Part shown: in pieces, positions 1 through 7,969 of the stretch
Layout: every line of letters begins with the position of its first letter
Numbering within the stretch: the stretch's first letter is position 1
NCBI GenBank assembly: GCA_003024985.2
Contig: PXIH01S0010881.1
Strand: one strand, 5' to 3'
DNA from: Euperipatoides rowelli
Taxonomy: Eukaryota > Onychophora > Udeonychophora > Euonychophora > Peripatopsidae
DNA length: 13,422 nt
The notes under the pieces: model-generated
What the model was told of the DNA's origin: nothing
Database searches by the model: none
Seen by the model: the letters and a program-made list of their open reading frames with translations, nothing else
Position numbers and translations under genes: made by a program

Positions 1-70
1 ACAGGAACAATATTTTTAATAACTTCACGAACCGGAACAATATTTACAATAATTTTACGAATCGGAACAG
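1..70 (+). repeat. 30-bp tandem repeat in LINE leader
   Basis: Two copies of a 30-bp unit (about 3-32 and 33-62) are followed by the start of a third (63-70). Each begins GGAACAA or GGAACAG. The first continues with an AT-rich core and CACGAAC; the second has TACGAATC at the matching place. Period and phase are exact and the core differs at several bases. It lies upstream of the ORF1 start, so it may be a 5' UTR or promoter-region repeat of the LINE. The array is cut by the window edge, so the copy number is unknown. Confidence 0.7.
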
Positions 71-212
71 CGTTCTGGTTAGCTCCGGTACATTTCGAGC
101 CCTGATGCTACGTGAAAACATGTTTATCTAAAAGCTACAGGGCTACAGGCTCTTGTTTTACATGGATTCTGTCTTAGATGATTCAATTAACCGGAATAAT
201 TTTGAAGGTTTG

Positions 213-262
213 TTGCTTCTTCTATTGCTATCAGGAAATGTTGAATCAAATCTGCTCCTGTT
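213..262 (+). other. Decayed 2A-like translational recoding motif
   Basis: From 213 the frame gives six leucines, then S-G-N-V-E-S-N (231-251). After a one-base deletion near 252 the next frame gives A-P-V (254-262). Viral and LINE 2A-like motifs have a hydrophobic stretch followed by D-x-E-x-N-P-G-P, where the ribosome skips the last Gly-Pro bond. This copy has Asn for the Asp, a broken first Pro codon, and Ala for Gly, so it would not be expected to work. Its position about 24 residues from the ORF1 ATG and just before a PHD finger matches the known placement of 2A-like sequences at the N terminus of ORF1 in some CR1-like elements. Confidence 0.7.
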
Positions 263-268
263 ACTATA

Positions 269-434
269 TGTTATAAATGTAAAATAGACCTTCGAGATAA
301 TGATAAAGAGACTGTGGCTTGCAGTACTGTCTGAACTGGTTCCACAAGTGTTGAACTTATATTAAAAAAAATCTTAATGATAGTCAATATAGAGTAATAA
401 AAGAAAAGAGATTTGATGGATATGTAGTTCCTGT
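269..434 (+). other. PHD-type zinc finger (C4HC3), spread over three frames
   Basis: The ligand codons can be followed in order: Cys at 269 and 278 (C-Y-K-C), Cys at 320, Cys at 328, His at 343 in WFHKC, a TGA at 352 where the next Cys is expected, then W-I-C-S-S-C with Cys at 423 and 432. The spacings C-x2-C, C-x2-C, x4-H, H-x2-C and W-x-C-x2-C are the standard PHD arrangement. Frame changes fall between 322 and 325 and again between 352 and 417. PHD fingers read histone tails; in CR1-like ORF1 proteins their role is not settled. Finding all eight positions in order makes chance unlikely. Confidence 0.75.
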
Positions 435-1235
435 AATTCTTTAAACTCAGATTTGGTATCTTTGAAGCAGATTTAATCTCAATTGTCACTATTAGCAAGC
501 AGATTTGATAAGTAAAAATCTGTTTTAGTCGACAATCCTAAGAGATTCTCTGATATTGATCTAAAATTGGTTATTTAAACTGGAGATTATGTGATTTTGT
601 TGATAATATGGAGGAAGTCCTTATGGCTCAAGTTGTTAGAGAAGGCATTCTGAAATATATTACAGTTTATGATTTAGACGAACTAAAGAAATCTATTGCT
701 GATCTTCAGATTAACAAAACAAGGAAATTGAATCTATGATTAATAAAATTGACAATGATAAATGGAGGAAAATAATTTGATTTTATTTAACTTTGGCAAA
801 ATAAAGATGAGAAACCTTGTTGAGATGATTTCTGATAAAGATTGTGGTTTTTCTATGAAATCTTTTAAAAAAATTTCGAAAAATGCCAAAATTTTAGAAA
901 ATATTTGTAGACCTGTTTTGATTTCTTTTGGTGATGAAAAAGTAAGAATCTATTTTTGAAAGCTGCTTTGGTCAAGAGAAAGGAGGGTGCTGATTTGTTG
1001 AAAAGGGTAAATTTTGCTTCTGATTGTTCTATAGAAGACATAAAAATGCACTTTATCAGTAAGAAGTCTAATTGAGAAGAATAAAGCAGTAGCCTCAAAT
1101 CTACTGCTTCATTTTAATTCTGTGAATAGTGTTGATGGAAATGATGAGTTGGATGTGATAGGGGCCTCTTTGGAAATTGTTAATCCAAATAGTTATTTAC
1201 ATTAGCAATTACATAAAAATTGATTGGGGGTGTTT

Positions 1236-1990
1236 TATGCTAATACCACCACTTTAATTAATGAATTAGATGAGCTTAAATGTTTAATTTTGGTGAGTGA
1301 TCCAATCCCAATCTGAATGTTATTGTAGAAATCTGGTTGTCCAAGATAATTACAAATGAGGAAATTTTTGTTGAGTGCTAAACTCTTTTTTAAAGAGATT
1401 ATATTGGAAATAGGTGGGGTTATAATTGTTTACCTCAAAAATAAGTATCATATTGACATTTTGAAAAATTTTATGATTGCTCCGATCTTTTATTTTATGG
1501 ATAAAGCTTTCTTGCCAGAAAATTTATTTATCATGTGGTATTGTTTATAGACCCCTTGGCAATTCAATGAATGATGGCATTTTATTGCTGAATGAATTCT
1601 CTTTGGGTTTAATAAAATTATAAAAATATTAACCATTTGGATGTTATTTTATTGGATGATTTTAATGTTCCTCATGTGTAGGTCTATTGGTCTGATGGCA
1701 TTGTTAATCCTGGTTTAAAGATTTTGTAACTAAATTTTATAATCTTATATGTGATTTCTTTATGACCTAGCATATGTTTCTTTCCTTCCTAGATTTAGAA
1801 GTGAATCTAGTCCAATTTTGGATTTGGTTTATCCTATTAATTCTGAAGGTATCAAAAATGTTTACTCTTCTCATTGTCTTGGTAAGAGTGTTCACGTTCT
1901 TAATTTTAATTTATAATTTTTCTCCTTGGAGATTAATATCAGCCATTCTTTTCTTGACTATAAAAATGCTACTTTTAATGATATTGAGTT
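1236..1990 (+). other. APE-type endonuclease domain remnant
   Basis: Motifs appear in the expected order but in changing frames. VIVEIWLS (1319-1342) carries the metal-binding Glu at 1328 and matches the ITETWL motif. GGVIIVYLKN starts at 1413. VYRPLGNS starts near 1543. LDDFNVP (1652-1672) matches GDFN with Gly changed to Asp. LGKSVH (1878-1895) matches the SDH catalytic motif with Asp changed to Val (GTT at 1890). The last change would by itself be expected to destroy activity, since that Asp and His form part of the catalytic centre in this superfamily. Confidence 0.8.
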
Positions 1991-2593
1991 AACTCTTTCG
2001 AAGCTTGATCTTCAAGGTATTTATTGAAAATAGATCCTCATTTGAGAATGATTATTGTAATTATTATGTAGAGGATCAGCAGCATTTTATCTAGTAATCA
2101 CCAATTATTATTTTTGTGATGATAAGAGAAAAAAAGAAACCTATATGGATAAATGAATGTTATATAAAAACATAAGAAATATATTAAAAAATAAAATAAA
2201 AAATCTAGAAGGAATATGAAGAAGACTTGACTGGTAATTCTGTTGGTAATAGGAATTTATTGTTTTCTCAGCTTAAGAATAGAAGTAAATCTAATTTCTT
2301 TAATATTCAGGAAATTAATATTAGTGTAGAGTGATTACAAATTCAGATGAAACAGGTGATGTATTTGCTGAGTCTTACACGAGATTTGTTTGATATTGAT
2401 AATGATCATTTTTCTCACTTGACAGTTTGTATGCTTACTAGCGAGAGGAAGGTTTTAGAATTTGTTATGCATCAATAATGCATCTAAATAATTCTTTTTT
2501 GACTTGTATTGATAGTATGAATAACTTTCATCTGAAGTCATTTAACACTTTTTTTGTGAGATTTTTAACCATTCTCATAAATGCTTCATTAGA

Positions 2594-3330
2594 ATGGTCG
2601 ATTTACCTTCTTGGAAGTTTGGTATTGTTCCACCTTATTATAAGGGTACAAATAGGAAATTTATTAATTCATATAGGGCTATTATGATTATTTCTGCTAT
2701 TGCAAAAATGCCTGAAAGAGTATCTTCAAGAGAATTAGCGATGTTGAAGAAAGACAGCTATTCTCTGAAAGGAAGTATTATTTTAGAAGAGGTTTTTCCA
2801 CTTCTGCCAATTTATTTGATGTGAATAAGATTTACTTGAGAGGTTGAGAAATGGACTGTCCTACTGATATCTTATATGTTGATCACTCATCTGCATTTGA
2901 CATAGTATGTCATGTGCTATTAATTGATAAATTGATTGCTATGGAGTTTGATATTTATATTATAATGGTTTTCTAGTTTTTTTAGTTAACATGAAAATAG
3001 TGGTGGATGTGAATGGTTGTCTGTCAATGAGTGTTGCAATTAACAATGGACTACCTCAGGGATCCATCCTTTCTGGTTTATTGCTTAGCCATTTTTTTTG
3101 GCTGATCTACTTGATATCATTGTTTCTGAGGTCTTTATTTACACTGATGATGTTAAGATTTTTAGGAATATTGTCTTCTGTTCATGATTCTATTATTTGA
3201 CAGAAATATATTGATAATATGAATGAGTGGTTTGGTAAAAATAAACTCTTGGTTAATTTGAAGAAAATTAATACTGTGAGGATTTTTGCTTATACCTAGA
3301 AATTTTCTTTATTTGGATCAGACATATATG
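2594..3330 (+). other. Reverse transcriptase domain remnant
   Basis: The fingers region reads SWKFGIVPPYYKG and SYRAIMI (frame from 2594; Trp codon at 2612). RGFSTSANLF follows near 2790-2820. Motif A is YVDHSSAFD at 2875-2901 with both Asp residues kept. Motif B is GLPQGSILSG from 3048. Motif C is YTDD at 3140-3151 with both catalytic Asp codons kept, but in a different frame from motif B, so an indel lies between them. KNKLLVNLKK follows near 3237-3270. The catalytic triad is therefore intact at codon level while the reading frame is not. Confidence 0.88.
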
Positions 3331-3940
3331 CATTGCATATAGACTTGGGTGTGTTGACTGACATAGGCTACTTATGGTCCTCATATTGATGTGGTTGTTG
3401 GGAAGATTAGGTGATCATTTAGATTTATGAAAAAAGGGTTAATGTTTTTATTTATGTACATTTTAAAAATTATCTATAATGTTTATATACAACCTATTGT
3501 TGATTATGTTTACAACAGTTTCTGGATTTTAAATAAAGGAGATACTGCTAAACTGGAATAAAGGTTTAGAAATATTATAAAATGTATTAATGGTTTTATA
3601 TTTCTCTCTTATAGGGAGAGAATGGGAAAATTAAGGATGTCATGTCTAACTTTCAGAAGCTTCTGAGAACAGATATGATTTTTATGTAGCCTAAAAAAAA
3701 ATTGTAATTTTTGAAAATAGAAATGAGTTGTTCTCTCTTGCAGATGATCAACATAGACCCAAGCAAAAATTGTCACTAAATATAGGAAAACTTTAAGAAT
3801 GCAGAAAAACATAGTGAATAAGAATATTAAAAGGTGGAACAAACTCCTTGAAGATCTGTTTTTTCCCTTTTGGTTTTGGAGTTTTTAAATCTAGCCTTGA
3901 TACTTATCTGATTAATAGTTCAACTCTCCTATACATTTGA

Positions 3941-4174
3941 ATGACATGCCTTTCATTTGATATATTTTGTATATTTTTATTTGTTTTGAATTTTGTATTG
4001 TGGAATTTTTGAGTAATTTTTTTTTCTTTTTGCATTTGACTTGTGACTAATGTTTTTCTTGTATGTGTAAAAATAATATATTTGAACTTGAAAGTTGTAT
4101 TTCCACCAACAATCCTCAAATACCAAATTTGAGGTTTTTTAATGTTTTGATAAGATGTTTATCAGAAATAAAAG
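3941..4174 (+). other. LINE 3' UTR with two stem-loops
   Basis: T-rich sequence after the ORF2 stop. One perfect 8-bp stem-loop is at 4114-4134 (CCTCAAAT, loop ACCAA, ATTTGAGG) and is followed by six T. A second is at 4148-4164 (TGATAA, loop GATGT, TTATCA), then AATAAAA at 4167. LINE reverse transcriptases of this group recognise structured 3' ends, so these stems are plausible recognition elements. No poly(A) tail or terminal microsatellite is visible, so the exact element end is inferred. Confidence 0.5.
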
Positions 4175-4190
4175 TTTTGGATCACCAATC

Positions 4191-4576
4191 AGAACCTAAC
4201 TCCAATTTCAAATTTTAAGACTTATAGTTAGTTGTATGGTATATAATTTGAATATATCTTACTCACTAAATCAATCAACTACACATTCATAATCAATAAA
4301 TATTTCATCTTTAGTAGGTTGATATAATAAAAATAAATATAGCCTACAGGAGGTCCAACACAAGATAAAAGCCAACCTTTTTGGTTAAGGTTGGCTTTTA
4401 TCTTGTGTTGGACCTCCTGTAGGCTATATTTATTTTTATTGTATCAACCTACTAAAGATGAAAAATTTATTGATTATGAATGTGTAGTTGATTGATTTAG
4501 TGAGTAAGATATATTCAAATTATATTCCATACAACTAACTATAAGTCTTAAAATTTGAATATTGGAGTTAGGTTCT
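4191..4576. repeat. 386-bp near-perfect palindrome (long inverted repeat)
   Basis: The left arm 4191-4379 is the reverse complement of the right arm 4387-4576, with a 7-base spacer (4380-4386, TTTGGTT). By eye I count about three substitutions and one or two small indels over roughly 189 bp per arm, so identity is about 97-98%. The central part has AGCCTACAGGAGGTCC and its complement; the outer parts are AT-rich. Arms start AGAACCTAACTCC and end GGAGTTAGGTTCT. No target duplication is visible at the borders and no terminal motif of a known transposon. It could be a foldback/MITE element or a local inverted duplication made by template switching. It begins about 17 bp beyond the inferred LINE end, but the arms are not LINE sequence. 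Confidence 0.93.
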
Positions 4577-6050
4577 CCTTTCCTTAAACATCAATGGTGA
4601 ATATATTTTCATGTAAAAGATTTTAGCTGACATTTTAATGTTAAATGACCTACTAATTACATGGTAATTAGTTACATTATAAATAGGAATTGTCCATCTT
4701 TTAGTAAATTTCACTTGAATATTGATAGAAATAATCCCTAACATTGAGCAATTGGCTAGTAATTTTAATAAATATTTTCAAAACTAAATCTCCTTGAAAA
4801 TGTTTGAATATGGTTATGGCAATTTTTATACATATAGCAGTGACATGCTGAATCCACAATTATGAATAAACATCTTTAAGTGAATACTAAATGGAAGCTG
4901 TCATTCCATCTAGGATAACTTTAAATATGTTTCCAAATCGAATATTTATTTAATATTTTTTTTAAAAAAAAGAATGTTATTAAAGACATGGTTTTGGTAA
5001 GCTAAAGTTATGTTTTTGACAAGATAAAGCTGTGTTATTAACTATTTGTGACTTCAACCAGAAACTATAAAAAAGAAAAGCTTAAACAAATAATTCTCTA
5101 GCACATCCATATAAAAAGAAGCTTTAACTTAAAGTGAAACTCTCAAATTATTATTTTTTCTTTATTAGTTAAAGCAGAAATAACTCTGTTACTTGACCAA
5201 TGTGTCTTACATGAGAAAAACATACATGAAGTTTGAGGTCATTTTCCTTGTTGTAATGTTGTCACATCATCTTTCCATTATAGGATTTTCAAATCAGTTC
5301 TCAGGTGAGCAACATATAAGGTCTGCTGTTAAAGCTTACTGATTTTTTTCACAGCTCTTAAAATATGCTAAAATATAAAACAATGGCCATTAAATACACT
5401 GAGATTTATATGCAAAGGGACAAACTGCATATATATGCTTCACAACTCTTATAGGATTTGTTTGAATTGTGCTATTACATGAAAATGTGTGATATTGAGG
5501 TAAAAAGCAGAAGCATATTAATAATGTTCAAGAAACTTGGCTATAAGGCAGAAAACTCACCCAATTCTTTTCCATTCGTGCAAAACCTGTGAAAACAATC
5601 AATTACCTAATATTCTACACACTTCTGTATTAAAGGATAGAACTTCTGCAATGAATTTTTTATTCATCCATAACTGTGAAATTTTTATAACTTAGATTTG
5701 TTCTTGTTCATCAAGATTTCTATGATTGATTCAATATTCTATCATTCACCTATTTTGCTTCCTAACAATTATTCATATATAATTACTTCTAGAATGATTA
5801 TTAAGAAGTGTTCATAGAAACATCAATCTTTAACTACATAAAATTAAATAAAATGGCACATCGATGAATGCTTCATATTATTTCATATATTCTTTGGTTG
5901 AGTAATCAGTACAGTAAGGCTGCCCATGAAAGGTGTAAAACGTAATAGCCTAATTTATATTGAGATGTGCAAATGTTTATGTTTTTATTTTTCAGAATGT
6001 GTTGCAATATTAGCCAGTATAAACATACAAATGAATTCTGTTCTGGTATA
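4577..6050. other. AT-rich sequence without recognised gene
   Basis: No ORF of note, no tRNA-like box pair and no terminal inverted repeats were found. The only local structure is a perfect 9-bp inverted repeat, ACTAATTAC and GTAATTAGT, at 4652-4672 with a 3-base spacer. I see nothing else to annotate. Confidence 0.5.
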
Positions 6051-6052
6051 AC

Positions 6053-6119
6053 TTACTGAATCCTGTACCGCAACAGCTTCTAGGCATCTGTTGTGGTACA
6101 TGTCTCAGGTTATCAGTAA
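6053..6119. repeat. 67-nt imperfect hairpin
   Basis: Outer arms TTACTGA (6053-6059) and TCAGTAA (6113-6119) pair perfectly. Inner arms TGTACCGCAACAG (6064-6076) and CTGTTGTGGTACA (6088-6100) pair at 12 of 13 positions, the odd pair being a G-T wobble on the RNA level. The loop is 11 nt. CC at 6062-6063 can pair with GG at 6108-6109, leaving an asymmetric bulge of about 7 nt on the 3' side. It stands out from the AT-rich surroundings by its GC content. It may be a small MITE remnant or a pre-miRNA-like fold. Confidence 0.6.
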
Positions 6120-6240
6120 AAACACATTCAAGAACCTATATTGCAATATGATTCGCTAAAATTATGTCATAACCGCTCTTGCTATGATCATGGGATTACA
6201 CACACGTTTACTTTGGATGATGCATTATGCCGGTTAAGTT

Positions 6241-6347
6241 TTATTTATTTTTTATTTATTTATTTAATCAAAGATTTAAGCTATTAGTACTGTATAGTGC
6301 CTATAAAATAGGCACTGTATTATTTATTGGCTTAAAAAGTAATAATA

Positions 6348-6380
<33 letters not shown>
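6241..6380. repeat. Simple repeats flanking a palindrome: (TTTA)n and (TAT)n
   Basis: A TTTA-type tract spans about 6240-6266 and a TAT trinucleotide run spans about 6349-6380, ten or so units. Between them, 6276-6335 forms an imperfect palindrome: TTAAGC (6276) and GCTTAA (6330) outside, AGTGCCTA (6296-6303) and TAGGCACT (6309-6316) inside with a TAAAA loop. The trinucleotide run would be expected to be length-variable. Confidence 0.75.
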
Positions 6381-6383
<3 letters not shown>

Positions 6384-6975
6384 ACAATTATTTTTATAAT
6401 CTCTAATTTAAAAAAAAATAATAAACTAAATTATAAAAGTGCATAAAATTGTTGAAATTATAATAAGAAAATAAATGCTAATGTATACAACTCCGCGCTC
6501 TCCCTTTTATTCCTTCTTCTCTTTTTTCTCTTTTCTCTTCCCCTTGCTCACCCAAATCAATCATCTGAAACAAAGGGTGCTCTGAATTTAACGTAAACAT
6601 CTATACTAACTTTGAATGAATTATAAAATTTATCATTTACATTCTCAGCTTGATACTATGAGGCGAAATTCAACTATTTTCCAAACAATATCAGAAGCTA
6701 TGATTACTGCAGGTTTCTTTGGCAACGCATTTTATGATCCTCCATTTTGAGATTTAAAAAAAAAATTATCTGACTCATAGTCAACTTCCTGTGTGATTTG
6801 AACAATTACCGCTATTTCAACATCATACATGAACAAATTCAATCATGCTTGAAGGAAGTATAAACACATGTATCAGAAAAGGATTTGCTACGTCAGTGTA
6901 AACGTGGCTTAATTAAGTCTTCATTCAAATACCACCGGTTGAGAAATCCTGATATACTTTATAATGAAGATGTTA
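6381..6975. other. AT-rich sequence with polypyrimidine tract
   Basis: The only distinct feature is a C/T-rich tract at about 6494-6552, mostly TTC, TCT and CCC runs on the + strand. It is an unlabelled low-complexity tract; no splice acceptor or exon could be tied to it. I see no gene in the rest. Confidence 0.5.
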
Positions 6976-7263
6976 TTTTTTTTTTATTATTAAAAATAAA
7001 TTTTTCGTTATTAACGAGAAATTCATTTTTTTGGAGATGTTAATGCAATAATTATTCAAAAATTTTAAATTACTAATTAGACTACTACAGGTTCTTAAAA
7101 AGAGCCGATGGCGTACTGAGAAAAAAACCTTTAGAAAGATATTCTAAGCCAAGGAAAAAAATGTTCCATAACCGGCTCAGCTGGGAATCGAACATATGAT
7201 GTTTCTAGCATATGACCTCGACATGATAGCAGCCAGCACTGCTACCGACTGAACCACCATGTC
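6976..7263 (-). mobile_element. tRNA-derived SINE, copy 1 (288 bp)
   Basis: On the minus strand the element starts at 7263 with a tRNA-like head: A-box-like TGGTTCAGTCGG (plus positions 7245-7256) and B box GTTCGATTCCC (7183-7193), a good match to the GGTTCGANTCC consensus of internal RNA polymerase III promoters. The body begins with TTATGGAAC (7163-7171), and the 3' end has a hairpin (7002-7020, stem TCGTT/AACGA) before an A tail (T run at 6976-6985 on plus). It aligns along its whole length with the SINE at 10397-10686 (290 bp). No clean target duplication is visible, which suggests an older insertion. It would have been transcribed by polymerase III and moved by a LINE enzyme. Confidence 0.8.
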
Positions 7264-7561
7264 AGAAAGAATATATTATTTTATTTGTATTTTTCATTAG
7301 TTTGCATATGGATGGGAATAGATGATTTTTGTTTATGTATTGCTTACTCTCATAACACGGACTTTTCAATTTCCAACTTGAAATGTTGTAACCCTTATAT
7401 ATGCAAATTGTTGTCTTGTTTTCATATGTGCACATTCTGGATAATACAAGTATGTTGCACATATGCCTAATTGTCTTATTTGCTTGGAAATGGATTTTGA
7501 CATTTCTAATGCAATCTATCTAAATATATATAAAATCCTTATGGTACATGGCAAAAAAAGA
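7264..7561. other. AT-rich sequence, nothing recognised
   Basis: Open frames exist on both strands here, but they have no recognisable protein character and are typical of chance in AT-rich DNA. No repeat borders seen. Confidence 0.4.
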
Positions 7562-7657
7562 GGTGCTGATGGTCTGCATGGGTTTAGCTAGGGTGCAAAT
7601 GTTCTGTATGGTTTAGCTAGGGTGCAGATGATATGGGGGGGGGGGGGGGGTAGCTAG
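7562..7657. repeat. 30-bp minisatellite, three copies, last with a 16-G run
   Basis: Units at 7562-7591, 7592-7620 and 7621-7657 each begin GGTGC and end TAGCTAG. The middle is GATGGTCTGCATGGGTTTAG-like in the first and slightly shorter in the second. In the third copy the middle is replaced by a run of 16 G (7635-7650). A run of this length is expected to be unstable and hard to sequence, so its exact length is uncertain. Confidence 0.8.
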
Positions 7658-7961
7658 TTAATATTTATTATTTTACAGTTAAATTTGGTGGTCAATTCCA
7701 ATGAGTATGCAGTGCCCCAAAATCAAGAACTATTTATACAGTTTAATAAAAAAATATTGCGTTCCAGTACAGCAAAGCTCTTGTATAGAGTTTTTGTCAT
7801 AACATATTTTCCATGACGATTGGTAGTGTAATACAATGATGAACATTATAAGTTTACATGATTTGCCAGTTTAATGTGGAAGCACAAATAATTTGTCCAG
7901 ACTTAGAATTCTTCATCAGTTTTGTCTTTTCCATTATCAGTCTTTTTTTATCTACATAACA
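7658..7961. other. AT-rich sequence, nothing recognised
   Basis: No coding frame, RNA box pair or inverted repeat ends were found between the minisatellite and the hAT element target duplication. Confidence 0.4.
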
Positions 7962-7969
7962 ATCTAGAG
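7962..7969. repeat. hAT target-site duplication, left copy
   Basis: ATCTAGAG. The partner at 8254-8261 is TTCTAGAG, differing only at the first base. The central TCTAGA is the preferred hAT target. Confidence 0.8.

Larger units (their letters stand above)
162..1140 (+). pseudogene. LINE ORF1 relic: 2A-like motif, PHD finger, RNA-binding-like region
   Basis: The reading frame opens at ATG 162 and runs through a leucine-rich stretch into SGNVESN (231-251). This resembles the 2A consensus DxExNPGP with D changed to N and the NPGP broken by a one-base loss. A PHD finger follows directly at 269-434. Further on, 600-760 is rich in charged and hydrophobic residues, with a segment reading DELKKSIADLQ that could be a coiled coil. 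The frame at 762-959 contains EENNLILF and CRPVLISFGDEK, like the RNA-binding part of LINE ORF1 proteins, and LLKRVNFASDCSIEDIK continues it after a frame change. In active relatives this protein would bind the element RNA in a ribonucleoprotein particle. Here several stops and frameshifts make it non-functional. The 3' limit is approximate. Confidence 0.75.
1220..3940 (+). pseudogene. LINE ORF2 relic: AP-endonuclease and reverse transcriptase
   Basis: The enzyme nicks target DNA and copies element RNA in place (target-primed reverse transcription). The N-terminal part reads YANTTTLINELDELK near 1236-1280, like the conserved opening of CR1/Jockey ORF2. The endonuclease extends to about 1990. 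A linker around 2120-2580 includes KKKPIWINE and DETGDVFAESY, both typical of the stretch before the reverse transcriptase. The reverse transcriptase covers about 2600-3300. A C-terminal part follows with DLGV (3342-3353), YIQPIVDYVYNSFW near 3487-3530, and FKSSLDTYL (3884-3910), which matches the family C terminus. A TGA at 3938 is the natural-looking end. Many stops and frameshifts are present, so no product is made. Confidence 0.85.
1..4174 (+). mobile_element. CR1/Jockey-type LINE, nearly full length, inactive
   Basis: A non-LTR retrotransposon relic. In order it shows a leader, ORF1 (2A-like motif, PHD finger, RNA-binding-like segment), ORF2 (AP-endonuclease, then reverse transcriptase) and a 3' UTR. 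All are recognisable only by switching between the three + frames, because frameshifts and stop codons interrupt every domain. A PHD finger in ORF1 is an established feature of CR1-like elements, and the reverse transcriptase motifs fit the CR1/Jockey group. The copy is not 5'-truncated in the usual way, because the leader and ORF1 start are present. The true 5' end may lie before the window. The 3' end is placed after the AATAAAA at 4167-4173, just past a terminal stem-loop. No target duplication can be tested. Group assignment is fairly sure; the exact family is not. Confidence 0.9.

Noticed and set aside
1-70. CRISPR-like repeat array
   Set aside because: The 30-bp units are contiguous tandem repeats with no spacers, and the setting is eukaryotic.
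3609-4119. Minus-strand open frames over the end of the LINE
   Set aside because: They lie antisense to LINE ORF2 and its 3' UTR; T-rich plus-strand sequence gives K- and F-rich antisense frames by chance.
3941-4174. The LINE 3' end as the mobilising partner of the two SINEs
   Set aside because: The SINE tails (hairpin then poly(A)) do not resemble the LINE 3' UTR stem-loops or its end, so a different LINE is more likely.
4191-4576. Palindrome as a missed-adapter sequencing artefact
   Set aside because: Such artefacts fold a whole read back on itself with near-identical arms. Here the arms are short, differ by several substitutions and indels, and are bordered on both sides by unrelated sequence. 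It is not excluded without read data.
7133-7278. AGAAAGATATT (7133) and AGAAAGAATATATT (7265) as a SINE target duplication
   Set aside because: The left copy falls inside the region homologous to the other SINE body, so it cannot be the flank; the similarity is coincidental A-rich sequence.
7262-7470. Overlapping open frames on both strands (about 60-66 codons)
   Set aside because: AT-rich chance frames with no recognisable protein character; they begin right at the border of a SINE.
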